Assembly: GCA_004802725.1 (NCBI GenBank)
Contig: SGPM01000112.1
Span: 1 to 64,000 of the forward strand
Direction: 5' to 3'
Source: Antrodiella citrinella
Lineage: Eukaryota; Basidiomycota; Agaricomycetes; Polyporales; Steccherinaceae
Length of the DNA: 64,000 bases
A program made the translations under genes and the position numbers. Numbering within the stretch: position 1 is the first letter of the stretch; every line of letters starts with the position of its first letter. Below, piece by piece: positions 46,092 through 57,582 of this stretch. The notes beneath the pieces were generated by a model. That model was given only the letters and a program-made list of their open reading frames with translations, was not told the DNA's origin and did not search any database.

Positions 46092-47712
46092 CGGTGACAT
46101 GCCGGAACCATCGTACACTGTCGCGCCAGCCCCCTTCAATCGTCCCGACGCCGACATCATCCTCGTCTCTTCCGACCATATCAAGTTCTCGTGCCACAAA
46201 GCCATTCTTTCCATCGCTTCCCCCTTCTTTGCAGACATGTTCTCGCTGCCCCAGCCGACGCTCGATCCGAATTCATCTCTCACCGACGCGGTTCTACTCC
46301 CATTATCCGAGCGCGGAAGGATCATACACGACCTGCTTCGCCTGGTGTATCCAGTCGTGGCGCCACCGTTGGACGTTCTGGGGCACACGGTCGACGTCGT
46401 TCGTGCTGGGAGGAAGTACCAGATGGCAGACCATCTCAGGCGCATTGCGGAAGATGCGTTAAATAGGTTGTCATATGAGCAGCCGCTGGAGAGCTATGTA
46501 CGTTGCTGTCGGTTTGAGATGGAAGAGAACGCATCTCGTGCAGCAAGGTCATTGTTCCTCCCGGCTGGATACTTCCCTGTTCCAGCTCAAGCCGTGAAGA
46601 TTCAGCAGGCGGCGTTGGCCTCGATCCACAACGGCACAATGCAAGGACTCGGGACCATCACTGCGGGGGCGTACTTCCGCCTCCGTCAGTATATACGCCA
46701 AATGTCAACACCCAAAAATCTGCCTAACCCACACCATCAGTTCGTATACCCTGCATCCAAGAATTATGTTGCACGCAACTCATCCACTGAGGACGTTGAT
46801 GGCTCGGACTGGGTTCATTCATGTGACCTGTTTGAACGCAGACCTGCAGATGTGTTCGTCTGTTCCGCCACCTCTCTCAACTGTCGTATCCCCGCCCACC
46901 GGTTCATTCTATCCCTCTTCTCGCCGATCCTTGCAGACGAAATTGCAGCCTCTACTGTGGTCGAAGACGGACATACGCTCATCTATCTTCCAGAGGACGC
47001 CCGTGTCCTTTGTGACCTCCTCCGTTTCTCCTACGGCACCGGCTCCTACCTTCCTCCGGACAACGTCAACGTCAACGTCAACGTCGCTTGGTTCATCGAC
47101 ATCTTCGCCGCCGCCCAGAAATATGCCATGCCTGCGGTCATGGGGACCCTGAGGACCGCGTTCCAGCCGTCTTTGAAGTCGGACCCCCTCCCAGCGTACT
47201 TCGTGGCCATAGCATGCGGCTGGACGGACGAAGCCGAGCAAGCCGCTCTGAGCGTCATGGATCAGGACGTGCCCGTCGCGGACGTATATCTCCCGCAGAT
47301 GGAGCGGTGCTCTGCCCGAGCGTACCAGAACCTGCTCGACTATTGCACGCAATACACCGCCGCCGTCTCTAAAGTTTTGGATCATTATCGCACGCGCGAT
47401 GGTCCTCGTGCCGGCGTGCAAGAGGCGCATGAGCGGATATCAAGGGTGTTGGACGACATCTTGGGTACCACGCCGTCTTCGTCCTCGGCCGCCCGGAATC
47501 GCAGAATTTCCGAAATGTTGGCTGAACGAGATCTTTCAGAGGAGCCGATGGACAAGGTGGACAAGGTCTGTCAATTCCGATATGAGCCTGCGCCTCAACG
47601 TGAACGACTGGGAGTGCTGACCCCGATAATGCTAGGTTCGGTTGCGTTTGGATTGACGAATGTAGTTCTCAATCCCAACAATGACAATTGCCACGTGTAT
47701 TCTTGGATATAG
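46027..47712 (+). CDS. Double-BTB domain protein, copy 8 (distinct subgroup)
   Basis: A single 561-codon frame. First module FNRPDADIILVSSDHIKFSC with ILSIASPFFADMFSLPQP; second module RRPADVFVCSATSLNCRIPA with LSLFSPILADEI and LLRFSYGTGSY. Interdomain SYVRCCRFEMEENASRAARS and C-terminal MERCSARAYQNLLDYCTQY set it apart from copies 1-7 and group it with copy 9 at the right of the window. The C-terminus has a hydrophobic stretch VLTPIMLGSVAFGLTNVVL instead of the 21-nt-exon tail; a GT donor at KVDK|VCQF could indicate an unseen last intron. The start may be 46027 (within the minisatellite) or 46099 (MPEPSYTVAPAPF); translation from 46099 would avoid the repeat. Confidence 0.8.
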   Translation: MPRHRKPLMRPTPTPQATDAPDGDMPEPSYTVAPAPFNRPDADIILVSSDHIKFSCHKAILSIASPFFADMFSLPQPTLDPNSSLTDAVLLPLSERGRIIHDLLRLVYPVVAPPLDVLGHTVDVVRAGRKYQMADHLRRIAEDALNRLSYEQPLESYVRCCRFEMEENASRAARSLFLPAGYFPVPAQAVKIQQAALASIHNGTMQGLGTITAGAYFRLRQYIRQMSTPKNLPNPHHQFVYPASKNYVARNSSTEDVDGSDWVHSCDLFERRPADVFVCSATSLNCRIPAHRFILSLFSPILADEIAASTVVEDGHTLIYLPEDARVLCDLLRFSYGTGSYLPPDNVNVNVNVAWFIDIFAAAQKYAMPAVMGTLRTAFQPSLKSDPLPAYFVAIACGWTDEAEQAALSVMDQDVPVADVYLPQMERCSARAYQNLLDYCTQYTAAVSKVLDHYRTRDGPRAGVQEAHERISRVLDDILGTTPSSSSAARNRRISEMLAERDLSEEPMDKVDKVCQFRYEPAPQRERLGVLTPIMLGSVAFGLTNVVLNPNNDNCHVYSWI

Positions 47713-48956
47713 AACATGGCCTCTGCACCCGCTGCTCGGGCTTCCTAGTTTCAGGTAGTCAACTCGCTGATTAATCTACTACAAAGCTATCACAATCTAT
47801 GACACACTAGGTCAGCGTTGTGTGCGTCGGTCACCATTCGTACGGCACGCGCCCTCAGAGTTCACCTGCTGCCAAGTTCCTTCGTCCACGACACTGCAAG
47901 CCACAGACGCGCCAGCTCCCTTCAATCGGCGGGTGATGGCCACAACTGCCGATGACTCGACATCGTTGTCACAGCCGCCCCTTTCTACGAGTCGCACCCA
48001 AGAATTCCACCATGAACCACATTCCTGTGATCTTCATATCTGCTTCTCCGACGATTCCATCGTTGATTTCCCGCACATACACCCTCACTTCACATTGCCT
48101 GTGCTTTCCGTAGGCCCCAAGATTACAGGCAGTCTGCAGCTTTTCAAGAGTCATCGTTCTTCTCCCGATGACCTCTTCAGTCTGCCTCGGAGTGCAGTTG
48201 GTTGATGCAGCAGGGACTGAGGAGACCCGGGTTGGATTGAGAGGGACCGAGGCTGAAAGATCCGGAGACGTCGGAGCGCGTCACCATGGGTCAACGACAG
48301 CTCTGAACTGGTGGCTAGAACCCGTAACTTGTAAGCATCCTTGTGTGGCATCCAATGCTCAGTTTGACCATTACCCCTACCCCCGTACCGCGTCATGACT
48401 TATGCGTGGTACTCTGCTATTGTCATTTAGTGCAGGGTAAGAGCATTTCGTCACCTCGGTCCGAGTCGTTCACCGTTTTCAAAACGGTAGTTTGTTTTGG
48501 AAGCTTGCAGCTATATACTGCAGGTCGATATCATGTTATAACTTATTTGTGCATACTGGCATATACGACAAGTTGCGTTGAAAGAGAGACGAAGAGTACG
48601 AACACGATCTACATTCTGATCTGGATCTCAAGATAGCATAGCGATCTGAAATGCAGACCGTCAATGGCAGCAAGATGATGACAGACGTGTACAAGAATAG
48701 GGTGGGGTGTACCTCTCCTCATTGCTGCTTGACTCTTCCCACTGAATCCCACATGCATGCTGAAGCAGTGCACACGCGGGTCCATCGTCGTTGATCTAGG
48801 GGCGGCCAGTGACCTAGCATTGAAAGCTGAGGCACTGAACGAGGGTACGTTCAGTCATCATAATGAGACATGCGCATGGCACGAACGTCCAGCATTCCTC
48901 TCTCATCCCACTCCCGCAGCTCTTTCCCCACAGCATCGCGAATGTCGTTCTAAACC
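47713..48956. other. No intact gene; duplicated BTB N-terminal scrap
   Basis: A 127-codon plus-strand ORF (47822-48205) contains TLQATDAPAPFNRR, copied from the start of copy 8, joined to unrelated sequence. Nothing else recognised. Confidence 0.4.
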
Positions 48957-49990
48957 GCATTCTCTTCCAAATAGCCCGAGACCTCGAGCGTGACGCGCTC
49001 CAGCCGCCGCAAGCCTTTCAACTTCTGCCTCGGCCTCTCCCAGTCGGATGAATGCTTGGCGGCGATGTTAGAGGAGGGAAGAAAGGTATCAAGGATGTCG
49101 AGGGCGGTGCTGAGCGGGTACGACGTTGAGCGAGACTCAGACGTTGCAAGATGAGAGGTGGAGCTCGTGGAGCTCGACATCGGCGTCCGCTGTGAAAAAG
49201 TATGTATCATGTAAATTAGAGTACGGTGGGTCGGATGGAGCGTACGCGTATGATCAAGTCCAGGTGGACAAGAGTGGACGCTGCCGACGGCACTACACGG
49301 CCAATGCCACGTATATGCCCCTCGAGTCATCCGTGAAGGTGGCGGAGAGGGAAGAGAGGCCCGAGATGTCGAGCATCCTGTGGATGACATCGTCAAGTCT
49401 GGGACTCAGCAGACAGATGTCGAGAGCTATGGGTAACTTGCGGAAGGCAAGTCCGGTCATGTCAGCTTCTCGAAAGAAAATGTCATGGAGTCGGAGCTTC
49501 TTGACGTGAGAAAACGAGGAGAATAAGATGTAGATGTCGACGATAGTGGTCTACCTTCGAGGGAGAGACATTCGAGGTAGAGTGTTTCAGAAGCAGGGAA
49601 GGGGGTGGGAGGGGGCGAAGCATCTGGACGAAACCGTCCGAGATGGAGAGAACGGGGAGATGGCAGAGAACGGATAAGGACGACGAGTGTAGATAATTCC
49701 ACTATGCAGCGGCCGACGCTTGGCCGACGCCATACCTTATGAGATTTACTGTAACAGGATGTTTGAAACGGAAATGACGGACATAGATGGCGATGTGGAA
49801 AGGAATGCAGTGAGGGATCCTTCAAAACGGCCGAAATTGGAAAAAGTAAGGTCGTAGAAGAGATGGCATGGTCGAGCTGGGCAGAGTTGACGAGAGCGCA
49901 GACTTTGAGAGCAGCTGTCTCGCCATGTAGCTCGCCGACGATGGCGTCGATGAGCTCTTGGGGGACGACGGGAGGGGTGGAAACCGACAT
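48957..49990 (-). pseudogene. F-box-like protein gene with several frame changes
   Basis: Begins MSVSTPPVVPQELIDAIVGE with KVCALVNSAQLDHA, the family opening, then loses frame, regains it at LSTLVVLIRSLPSPRSLHLG, and after 49,457 continues only as fragments; the C-terminal QKLKGLRRLERVTLEVSGYL near 49,000 matches the end of intact relatives. At least two frame changes. A CT-rich (GA on plus strand) tract lies just upstream of the start. Confidence 0.6.
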
Positions 49991-50023
49991 ACTCGTCGTC
50001 GTTGTCGTTGTCGTGGACGTCGT

Positions 50024-50059
<36 letters not shown>

Positions 50060-50624
50060 GAAGCTAGGACGATGAACCTGGTAGGGCCAAGATCGGTGAC
50101 TTGTGTCCATGACGTAAGCAACATATGGCGAAACACAGGGCTGGGCGATGAGCAAGTCTCTGAAGAGAGTGACCGTACGAGATACGACAATATCGTAAAA
50201 GGGTGACCCGCAGAACTGAGCCAACGTGCGCCACGTAGAGCATCCGAATTTGCATACCACGGAATATTGTCTTGAATCCAATCCTTGTCGAACCTCCTCA
50301 GTATCGGTTTTGATTCTCCCAGTGTATCCCACTCGGCTTGTACAAATTTCACTGTCACAGATCTCCATGACGGAAGTGACGGATGCGATGATCACCTTGA
50401 GTAAGAGTGTGCCAAGACGACGACTCACGCTCAAAGTGACTGAGAGTGACGAGCTTCCGGGCGCGTGCAGTCACGAAGTAGCGTATGAAACACCCAAGGC
50501 CGTGGCACCGCGAGAGGTCCGGATGGATTGACATGGATATCTAGCATGATCTAGAGTTGGAGGCAGTGTGAGACGTGATAGATACCAAACAATACAACAA
50601 AGAAGACTCACTCATACTCAACCC
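49991..50624. other. Spacer between two minus-strand F-box-like genes
   Basis: No gene recognised apart from the simple repeat. Confidence 0.4.
50026..50056. repeat. (GA)n microsatellite
   Basis: About 15 uninterrupted AG units; as a CT tract on the minus strand it sits 36 bp upstream of the F-box-like start at 49990. Confidence 0.9.
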
Positions 50625-51848
50625 TCACCGAAAACCCAATTGCCCGCTCTCCTTCAAATCCTTCAGCTCCCTCTCGATCCGATCTCTCTCTGCGTTCGGA
50701 AACTCTATCCGTCCAAAGGGAGGCTCCCCCCTCCTTGCCTCAAACGAGACCTTTTTCAACTTCCCGAACCTCATCAGTGTCCACTTCAATGTTCCCCACT
50801 GCACCTTGGTGACAGGTGAATACATGTCTTGTACAAACGCGACACTGATAGCGACGGCGGTGAGGGGGACACCGGACGGGAGGCTGCTGAGGATGCTGAG
50901 GACCACTCGAAATGACCCCGGAGATTCAGTGTAACCAATCACCCGCATGGTAAGGAGAATAGAATTGAGAGACTGGCACGTTGAAAGATACAGGCCGTGT
51001 ACATCTGACGAGGCTGTGAGGTAAGTTCGTATCAGTGGAGTCCAACCGTTGTCATCTCGGATGAACGTACTAGGTTCAAAATTGCGGAAGACGACTCCGA
51101 CGTGAGTCAGAGTCCTCGCGGTGCTAGAAACGACACGTCCCATCGTACGGAGATCGCTGAGACTCATGCAAGTCGCACTGAAGGACGTCAGACGCGAAAT
51201 GTCCACCATGCCGTGTAAGACGTTGTTGTAAGCCTGAAACGACAAATGCATGGCGAGGATCTGTACAGGCAATCGGGTGGAGAGAAACAAAGGCAGTGCT
51301 TGGCTGTTTGTGTCCATATGAAAGGGTTCAGGACGACGAACATCGTCTAGGTCGACGACGCGGAGTTCCTTGACCGTGGAGAAGAGGGCAAGAACATCGT
51401 AGATCAACGTCCTGTAGGAAAGGAGCGCATGGTTTACCGAATGGAAACCAACTTGACCGAGCACAAGCAAGTCCAGTTGGAGTTTGGGTGGACACGTCGT
51501 GAGGAGGTTTGCTCCATCGAATCTGACGCCGACAATGTGAACAGCCTTCAGACGCGGAAGGGCAGAGAGGATGGTGATGAGGACCGCAAAGGACAATGTG
51601 TTGTCCCGCTGAGGTCCGAGATGTAAGTGACGGATGCTGGGCCCAATTGATCTAGAATGAGTACTGAGAAAGATCATGACGGCGTGGAACGTATGTTTGC
51701 GGATTGCTAGGCTATGGAACAAATGGTGACGGCTAGAAGTGACCCACGACGAATGTACGAGGGCACATGCTTTGAGAGCGGGCTTTTCGTTGTGGAGATG
51801 GTCGATAACGACGTCGACGAGCTCTTGAGGTATCGGGGAAGGGTACAT
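50625..51848 (-). CDS. F-box-like protein (intact)
   Basis: Single exon, 407 residues from the ATG at 51846-51848. Opening YPSPIPQELVDVVIDHLHNE with LKACALVHSSWVTSSRHHLF is the F-box-like helix set (about residues 3-45); leucine-rich segments follow (LPRLKAVHIVGVRF, VKELRVVDLDDVRR), and the C-terminus VQWGTLKWTLMRFGKLKKVS is shared with all relatives here. Expected to pair with SKP1 in an SCF ligase, with the variable LRR-like part choosing the target. A TATA box lies about 120 bp upstream. Confidence 0.8.
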   Translation of the reverse strand: MYPSPIPQELVDVVIDHLHNEKPALKACALVHSSWVTSSRHHLFHSLAIRKHTFHAVMIFLSTHSRSIGPSIRHLHLGPQRDNTLSFAVLITILSALPRLKAVHIVGVRFDGANLLTTCPPKLQLDLLVLGQVGFHSVNHALLSYRTLIYDVLALFSTVKELRVVDLDDVRRPEPFHMDTNSQALPLFLSTRLPVQILAMHLSFQAYNNVLHGMVDISRLTSFSATCMSLSDLRTMGRVVSSTARTLTHVGVVFRNFEPSTFIRDDNGWTPLIRTYLTASSDVHGLYLSTCQSLNSILLTMRVIGYTESPGSFRVVLSILSSLPSGVPLTAVAISVAFVQDMYSPVTKVQWGTLKWTLMRFGKLKKVSFEARRGEPPFGRIEFPNAERDRIERELKDLKESGQLGFR

Positions 51849-52403
51849 GGTGGTGGTCAGAACCAAGGAGATGAGAAATGAAGTCTGTGCGGAGAATATT
51901 CGCAGTTACGGCACAAGTGGGATCGCAGGCGGCAAGAAGAAAGACGCCGAGCGGTGGACCATGCTTTATATACTGAGAAGCGTCAGAGATTAACCAGAAA
52001 CTCGATCGTAGAAATGAACATACGTTCCAGGTCAATTTCACGTGCTCACGAGACCCAATTTCGTCCCGCCCTAGCAGCTCCCATCTCGAGACGCACAAGG
52101 GCCGCTACGCTATGCATGACACGAGTCACGACCAACCTCGTGTTCAGCGTGTTGTAGAGGCCTGACAGAACGAAGATGGAGACCAGCGGCGATTTAGTCA
52201 ACATCGCGGTCGATATGAAGCTTGTCGTTCATAACTTGCTAGGGAACAGCGGCAGGCAAGGTCATTGGCATGTATATGGACAGGGTTGTGAACGTATTCT
52301 CAGACTACAAAGTCTCAGTCTGCACCGCAGCAACCACGCGCCCTCTCTCCCTCTCAAGCGACCCGCAGTTGACCGACATCTTCGGTGGACATTGGGATGT
52401 GGA
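51849..52403. other. Promoter side of the F-box-like gene; no gene recognised
   Basis: Includes the TATA box at 51965-51972; the rest has only short ORFs. Confidence 0.4.
51965..51972 (-). promoter_or_regulatory. TATA box of the F-box-like gene
   Basis: TATATAAA on the minus strand, 117 bp upstream of the ATG at 51848. Confidence 0.45.
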
Positions 52404-53081
52404 TCACGCGGAAGCCCTCCGGGTGCATGGGCGTGGGGTGGGGTGTGAGACGTCGAGCATGCTGTAGAAGATGACCTCGTGCTTTGGGAGGAGCAAACTG
52501 GTGTGTAGAGATTCTACGGGCAGCTTGCGGTAGGTCTCCAGCAGAGTTGCGGAGAGGTCTGTTCGTGTGAACACGACGGCGGAGAGATGAAGATGGTTGA
52601 CTTTGGAGAAGAGGGAGAAGAGAGTGAGCAAGAGATTGAAGCTGTATGGGTAGGTGTCGATCAGGGAGGTGTTGATGTTGGCGACGGACAGGGACTCGAG
52701 GTGGAAAAGCTCAGAGTCGGACACGAGCTTGGTGGGATCCGTGGCTGAACAGCCGAGATGAACGCGGTCAAGGTTGAGAGAACGGAGGTTCGGGATGTAA
52801 CGCAAGATGGCGACGAGAGTTGAGAAGGACAGAATGTGATTCAGCTGGGGACCAAGATGGAGGTTGTGGACGCGGGTTGCAATGAGAGGATGGGTATCAA
52901 GGAAGGGGGTTATCGTGACGAAAGGGCGCTGAGTGACGACGATATCGTAGAAGAGATGGTGACGAGCAGAGATGAGCCGAGACGAGTCGACGAGGTTACA
53001 GACTTTGAGAGTGGGTTTGTCGTCGTGAAGGTGATCGATGACGGCGTCGACGAGCTCTTGGGGGACGCGAGGGAAGTGCAT
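52404..53081 (-). pseudogene. F-box-like protein gene, 3'-truncated
   Basis: Open for 225 codons from MHFPRVPQELVDAVIDHLHD through LRSLNLDRVHLG and SMLDVSH, then ends in unrelated PTPRPCTRRASA. Intact relatives continue about 150 residues past the MLD.SH point, and no such sequence lies downstream, so the 3' third has been lost. It could still be expressed as a short protein keeping the F-box. Confidence 0.65.
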
Positions 53082-53352
53082 CGTCGTCGTCAGAGACAGC
53101 AGCGAGCAGGCATGCTGACAGGAAGCACGGAGAGAGCAGCGGCGGAGATGCAACGTCGCGGGTGTGCGCGTTGCTGCGTCGTCGTCGTCGTCGTCGTCGT
53201 CCGAGGGCTCAAAATGACATTTGATTACGTAATTCTACCCGACGCTTTCCTGTTGCAGAAACTGTCCTTCCTCTCATTCATCCACTTACACAACTTACAC
53301 ACCGCCGCCGACGACGACACGCCCCTCGACGACGACGACGACGACGCCCGCG

Positions 53353-56300
53353 ATGGAGTCGGTTGTGCCCGAGCAGGTCGCCACAGAGCTGACGCAGATC
53401 CTCTCGAATCTGGTGCTCGGCGACAATGAGATCAGATCAAAGTAAATGCCTCCCGCTCCCTCCCCGAATATGCTCACATACCCGCCATCAGCGCAGAGAA
53501 GGTGGTCAATGAACGTCTCGCTCAGACGCCAGAGCTCTACCTACTCGCCCTCGCCCAGTTCACAACCTCGGCAGACACAGATGTCGTATGCACGCCTCTC
53601 GTCTCTTTTCTGCCGACCTGTCCTCACCGCGTTCCATGCACAGATGCGCTCGTTCTCCCTCGTCCTGCTCCGCCGTCTCCTCTTCAGATCAGGCCTCAAT
53701 CAGCGTCTCTCTTTATACGATCACTTATCTTCTCAGACACTCACCACCATAGAACGCCTCCTCCTCCACGCACTCCACCATGAACAGTCCATCGTCGTCC
53801 GCAGGAAGGCCGTTGATACCGTCACCGACCTCGCCAACCACTCTATGGACCGCGGACGACCCTGGCACGCGCTGCAAGCCCAGGCGTTTTCCATGGCTCA
53901 GAGCCAGGATCCCGGCCTCCGCGAAGTCGCCTTCAGGGTGTTTACAGGCTCTCCCAACCTCGTCATGGACCTTCAGACAGACTCTGTCCTCGGTATATTG
54001 CAGAAAGGCTTGCAGGATCCGCACAGTGTCGAGGTGTGTACTCTTCACACCAGAATGCGTTCTCTACTCACACCTAACTCAGGTCCGCCTCGCCTCCCTC
54101 CGCGCCTCCGTCGCCTACCTCAGCTCCTCCGAACCCGCCCAACAAGCACAGGCACTCTCCCTGATGTACCCCATGCTCAATACACTCACCCCACTCCCAC
54201 ACGCCCACCTCCCCGCCTTCATCGCCACCCTCACCCCACTTGCGTCCTCCCACCCACATCTCTTCAACCAACACCTCTCGAATTTGTTAAAGTTCCTCCC
54301 CGGGCTCATCATACCCTCGCGAGACCCCGGCCCGACCCCCACCGTCGCGCGTCCCAACCCCGGCGGCGGAGGCCCCAGTTTCGTGTTCCCCCCGCCTGGC
54401 GCTGAGGACAGCAACGGCAAGGGGAAGGGCGTGGACAAGGACGAGGCGGAGGTCGACGAGGAAGAGCAGGAGGTCAGGAAGGCCGCATTGGAGTTTATGA
54501 TTAGTTTGAGCGAGGCCAAACCGAGTATGGTGCGCAGGGTCGAAGGGTGGGCGCCCGCGATTGTGAGGGGGTGTTTGGAGGGGATGAGTGAGATACCCGA
54601 GGATGAGACGGAGATCTGGTTGGAGGCGGATGTGAGTGGCGTTGTTTCGGTTCGTGTGGTGATTCTGATGGTGGGTCGTGGTCTACAGCCCGCGGAAGAC
54701 CCGACGGACGATAGCTATCCACACGCGTACGAGCAGTCTATCGACCGTCTCGCGTGTGCGTTGGGCGGAAAGACTGTCCTTCCACCTGCGTTCCAGCACA
54801 TACCCGGTATGCTCGCCAGCCACGACTGGAGAGCACGACATGCGGGCCTTATGGCGATTGCGGCTATTGCGGAGGGGACGAGTAAGGTCATGACGAATGA
54901 GCTTGGGAAAGTCGTAGAGTGCGTGCTCTCCCATTTCTTATAGGTCTTTTTCGTACTGACTCTCGTGTAGTTTGGTCACCCCGATGTTTGCAGACCCACA
55001 TCCGCGCGTGCGGTACGCGGCGTGCCAGTGCATGTAAGACTACTGTCTCTTCTTTTCTTTTGTCTTTGCGTACGACTGTGACCCAGTGGACAGCTTTGCA
55101 CAGATCTCGAGGTACGTCCGTGTTGTCGTGTGATGTACGGATGGTGAGTTGACGGAGAGGTTGTAGGAAGTCATACAGGAACAGTTCCATCAACAGATCT
55201 TCAACGCGCTCATACCGACCCTTGAAGCTCCCGAACCTCGGTACGTCTCCTTCCATCCCCTCCTTATCCCATTATAACCCTCCCCCACAGAGTCCACTCC
55301 CATGCTGCCGCTGCTCTGATCAACTTCTGCGAAGGCGTAGACCACCAGACGCTCATTCCATATCTCGACCCTATCGTCGAGCGCCTCCTGAAACTCCTCA
55401 ACCCTGGCGCGTCGGAAGGGGCAGAGGGCGCGGGGAAGCAGCCGAAGCGGTATGTCCAGGAGCAGGTCATCACGAGCTTGGCGATGGTCGCGGATGCGAG
55501 TGAGGCTACGTTTGCCAAGGTGAATTGTTGAGTTGGGTGGCGTGTGGATGGATGGGATGCTGATCTTGGTTTGTTTGCAGCATTATTCGAGTATCATGCC
55601 GTTGCTGTTGAACGTGCTGCAGAACGCGAACTCGGCGGAGTATAGGAAGTTGCGTGTCAAGGCGATGGAGTGTGCGGGGCTCATCGGTGCGTTGTCTCTT
55701 TCGTTTGTGTCCTGACTGTTTCTCATCTTTTCGTCTTGTTAGCTATCGCCGTCGGACGGGATGTCTTCCGACCAGACTCGAGTCAGTTTATAGAGCTCTT
55801 GATGCGCATTCAAAGTACGTTTATATGCGCTTATAAATGTCTTCATACTATACGACCCGTCACAGATAGCCCAGTCGACCCAAGTGATACGATGCTTGGC
55901 CATTACTTGATCGCGACGTGGGCGAAAGTATGTCAGGCTATGGGTCCCGAGTTCGAGCCATACCTCCCTGTCGTGATGCCCCCACTCCTCGCTGCTGCCA
56001 GCGCAAAAGCTGACGTCTCCGTCTACGGTACGACCTCCCTCACCTCAAATTTTCTTTCCCATTTGATCCCTCTTCCAGACGACGAAGAAGTAGCAGAAGA
56101 GAAAGACGGGTGGGAGACTATCTCGATGGACGGACGACAAGTCGGGATCAAGACGTCCGCTATTGAAGAGAAGTGTCAGGCGTTTGAAACTTTGCTGATC
56201 TATTCGTCGACCTTGAGTGCGCGGTTCGCACCGTATTTGTCGCAAAGTCTGGAGTTGGTGCTGCCGTCGCTGTTGTTCTATTTCCACGATGGTGTGAGAG

Positions 56301-56844
56301 AGGCGTGTGCTATGTGAGTCTCCGACTTCTCACTACTTGCAAGACGGTTTCTGGTTCTGAGTGTTTGTTCTGCAGGCTCGTCCCGGTCCTCCTCTCCTGC
56401 GGAAAACAAAGCGGGACGCTCACACACCAAATGGTCTCCGCCTCATTCTCGCAGCTCGTGAACTGCATCAACCGCGAGACCGACGCGTCCTTCCTCGCCT
56501 CCCTCTTCAAATGCTTCGCGGACGCCCTGCGCGTCGTCGACGGGCCCGCCTCGCTCTCCCCTGAGATCCTCACCGGCGTCGTCGACGCCACGAAACGCCA
56601 ACTCCACTCGTTCGCTGAGAAGAGACGGGCACGGCGTGTGGGTGTCGTCGCCGGAGTGGGGGATGAGAAGGAGGACGTGATGCTGGTGGAGGAGATGGAG
56701 GAGTATGCGTTGGAGGATATGGTGAAGATGTTGAACGCGTTGGGGCCGGGGCATGAGTTGCTCGTCGCGGTTGCGGGGGTCAGGGAGCTCGGTATGCCGT
56801 TGGAGGCGTGGGATAGTGAGGACGAGGGGGAGAGTGCGGGGTGA
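53353..56844 (+). CDS. PSE1: Importin-beta3 (karyopherin Kap121/Pse1, IPO5-type)
   Basis: Fourteen exons: 53353-53441, 53492-53585, 53644-54033, 54083-54631, 54689-54918, 54971-55033, 55087-55111, 55167-55240, 55291-55519, 55581-55686, 55743-55814, 55866-56027, 56079-56313, 56376-56844; 928 residues. A HEAT-repeat solenoid is clear: ALGGKTVLPPAFQHIPGMLA, WRARHAGLMAIAAIAEG, VRYAACQCIGQLCTDLE and HAAAALINFCEGVDHQTLIP are strongly conserved importin-beta3 repeats. It imports ribosomal proteins, histones and other cargo through the nuclear pore with Ran-GTP. An acidic loop (EAEVDEEEQEV) sits in the N-terminal third. The protein ends with an acidic tail (WDSEDEGESAG) about 150 residues short of the usual ~1,080-1,100, so either the C-terminal HEAT repeats are missing or this lineage is short. 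Confidence 0.9.
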
Positions 56845-57404
56845 GTGAAGGAGTTTTCTTGAACGCAAGTAATACAGTATGTTGTAGTGATACCTTGTTG
56901 TTGATACCACACAAGTCGAATTATTAGTCTTTTGTCAGGTTGAAAGCTGCGTAGTTGAACATTGAAGGCTGGTCGAAATAGTATGGCACAATCGGGTCGA
57001 CGTGTCTTGGCCCTTATGGGCGTCAAATTCTTTCATCATAACCCTTCATGTCGATGTTTAAGTTGTATCCAGCTTTCTATTCCAATGTGACGACGACGAC
57101 GACGACGACGGAACGACGAAGTAAATTACATGATAGGTCAGTACAACTGTGATTGAGTACGGACATCAATCAATCTCACTCCTTCCAGCGCGAGTCGGAA
57201 GACTTGAGGCGTTTGCTCCCGGTACTGACCTACCAAACGCTCAACGGCGCTCTTCACACCCGAATCCATGCTTGCAACGACCCTCGTGCAATCGACGACA
57301 CCTGATGGGACCTAACCGGAATATATCCTCCTCCTCCTCCTCCGTGACACCGATCCTGGGACGTGACGAGGCTGGATTGGGAGGCCATTCACGCAGTACT
57401 GGAC
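56845..57404. other. Spacer with (ACG)n microsatellite
   Basis: Contains a run of about seven ACG units near 57,090-57,110; no gene. Confidence 0.45.
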
Positions 57405-57412
57405 TATATAAG
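57405..57412 (+). promoter_or_regulatory. TATA box of F-box-like gene
   Basis: TATATAAG, about 170 bp before the ATG at 57583, implying a longer 5' leader than for the BTB genes. Confidence 0.45.
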
Positions 57413-57582
57413 AGTGCACCCCCCATACCAGTCGACACTCCAGCCAAGAGTCTCTCACAGTCTTCCGTGTCTGGAGCCTTGTACAGTTTGGGGTTGTTCT
57501 TGGAGTGAGTGTCTCAAGTGGTCGCGCCTGCGCTTCAGAGTCTCATCGCTCCATCGCACTCACAGTGCTTGAATCGCTCAAC

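Noticed and set aside
49457..50434. One 325-residue minus-strand protein including a Ser/Leu repeat
   Set aside because: The part upstream of 49990 reads through the (GA)n microsatellite and has no conserved content; the F-box-like start is at 49990.
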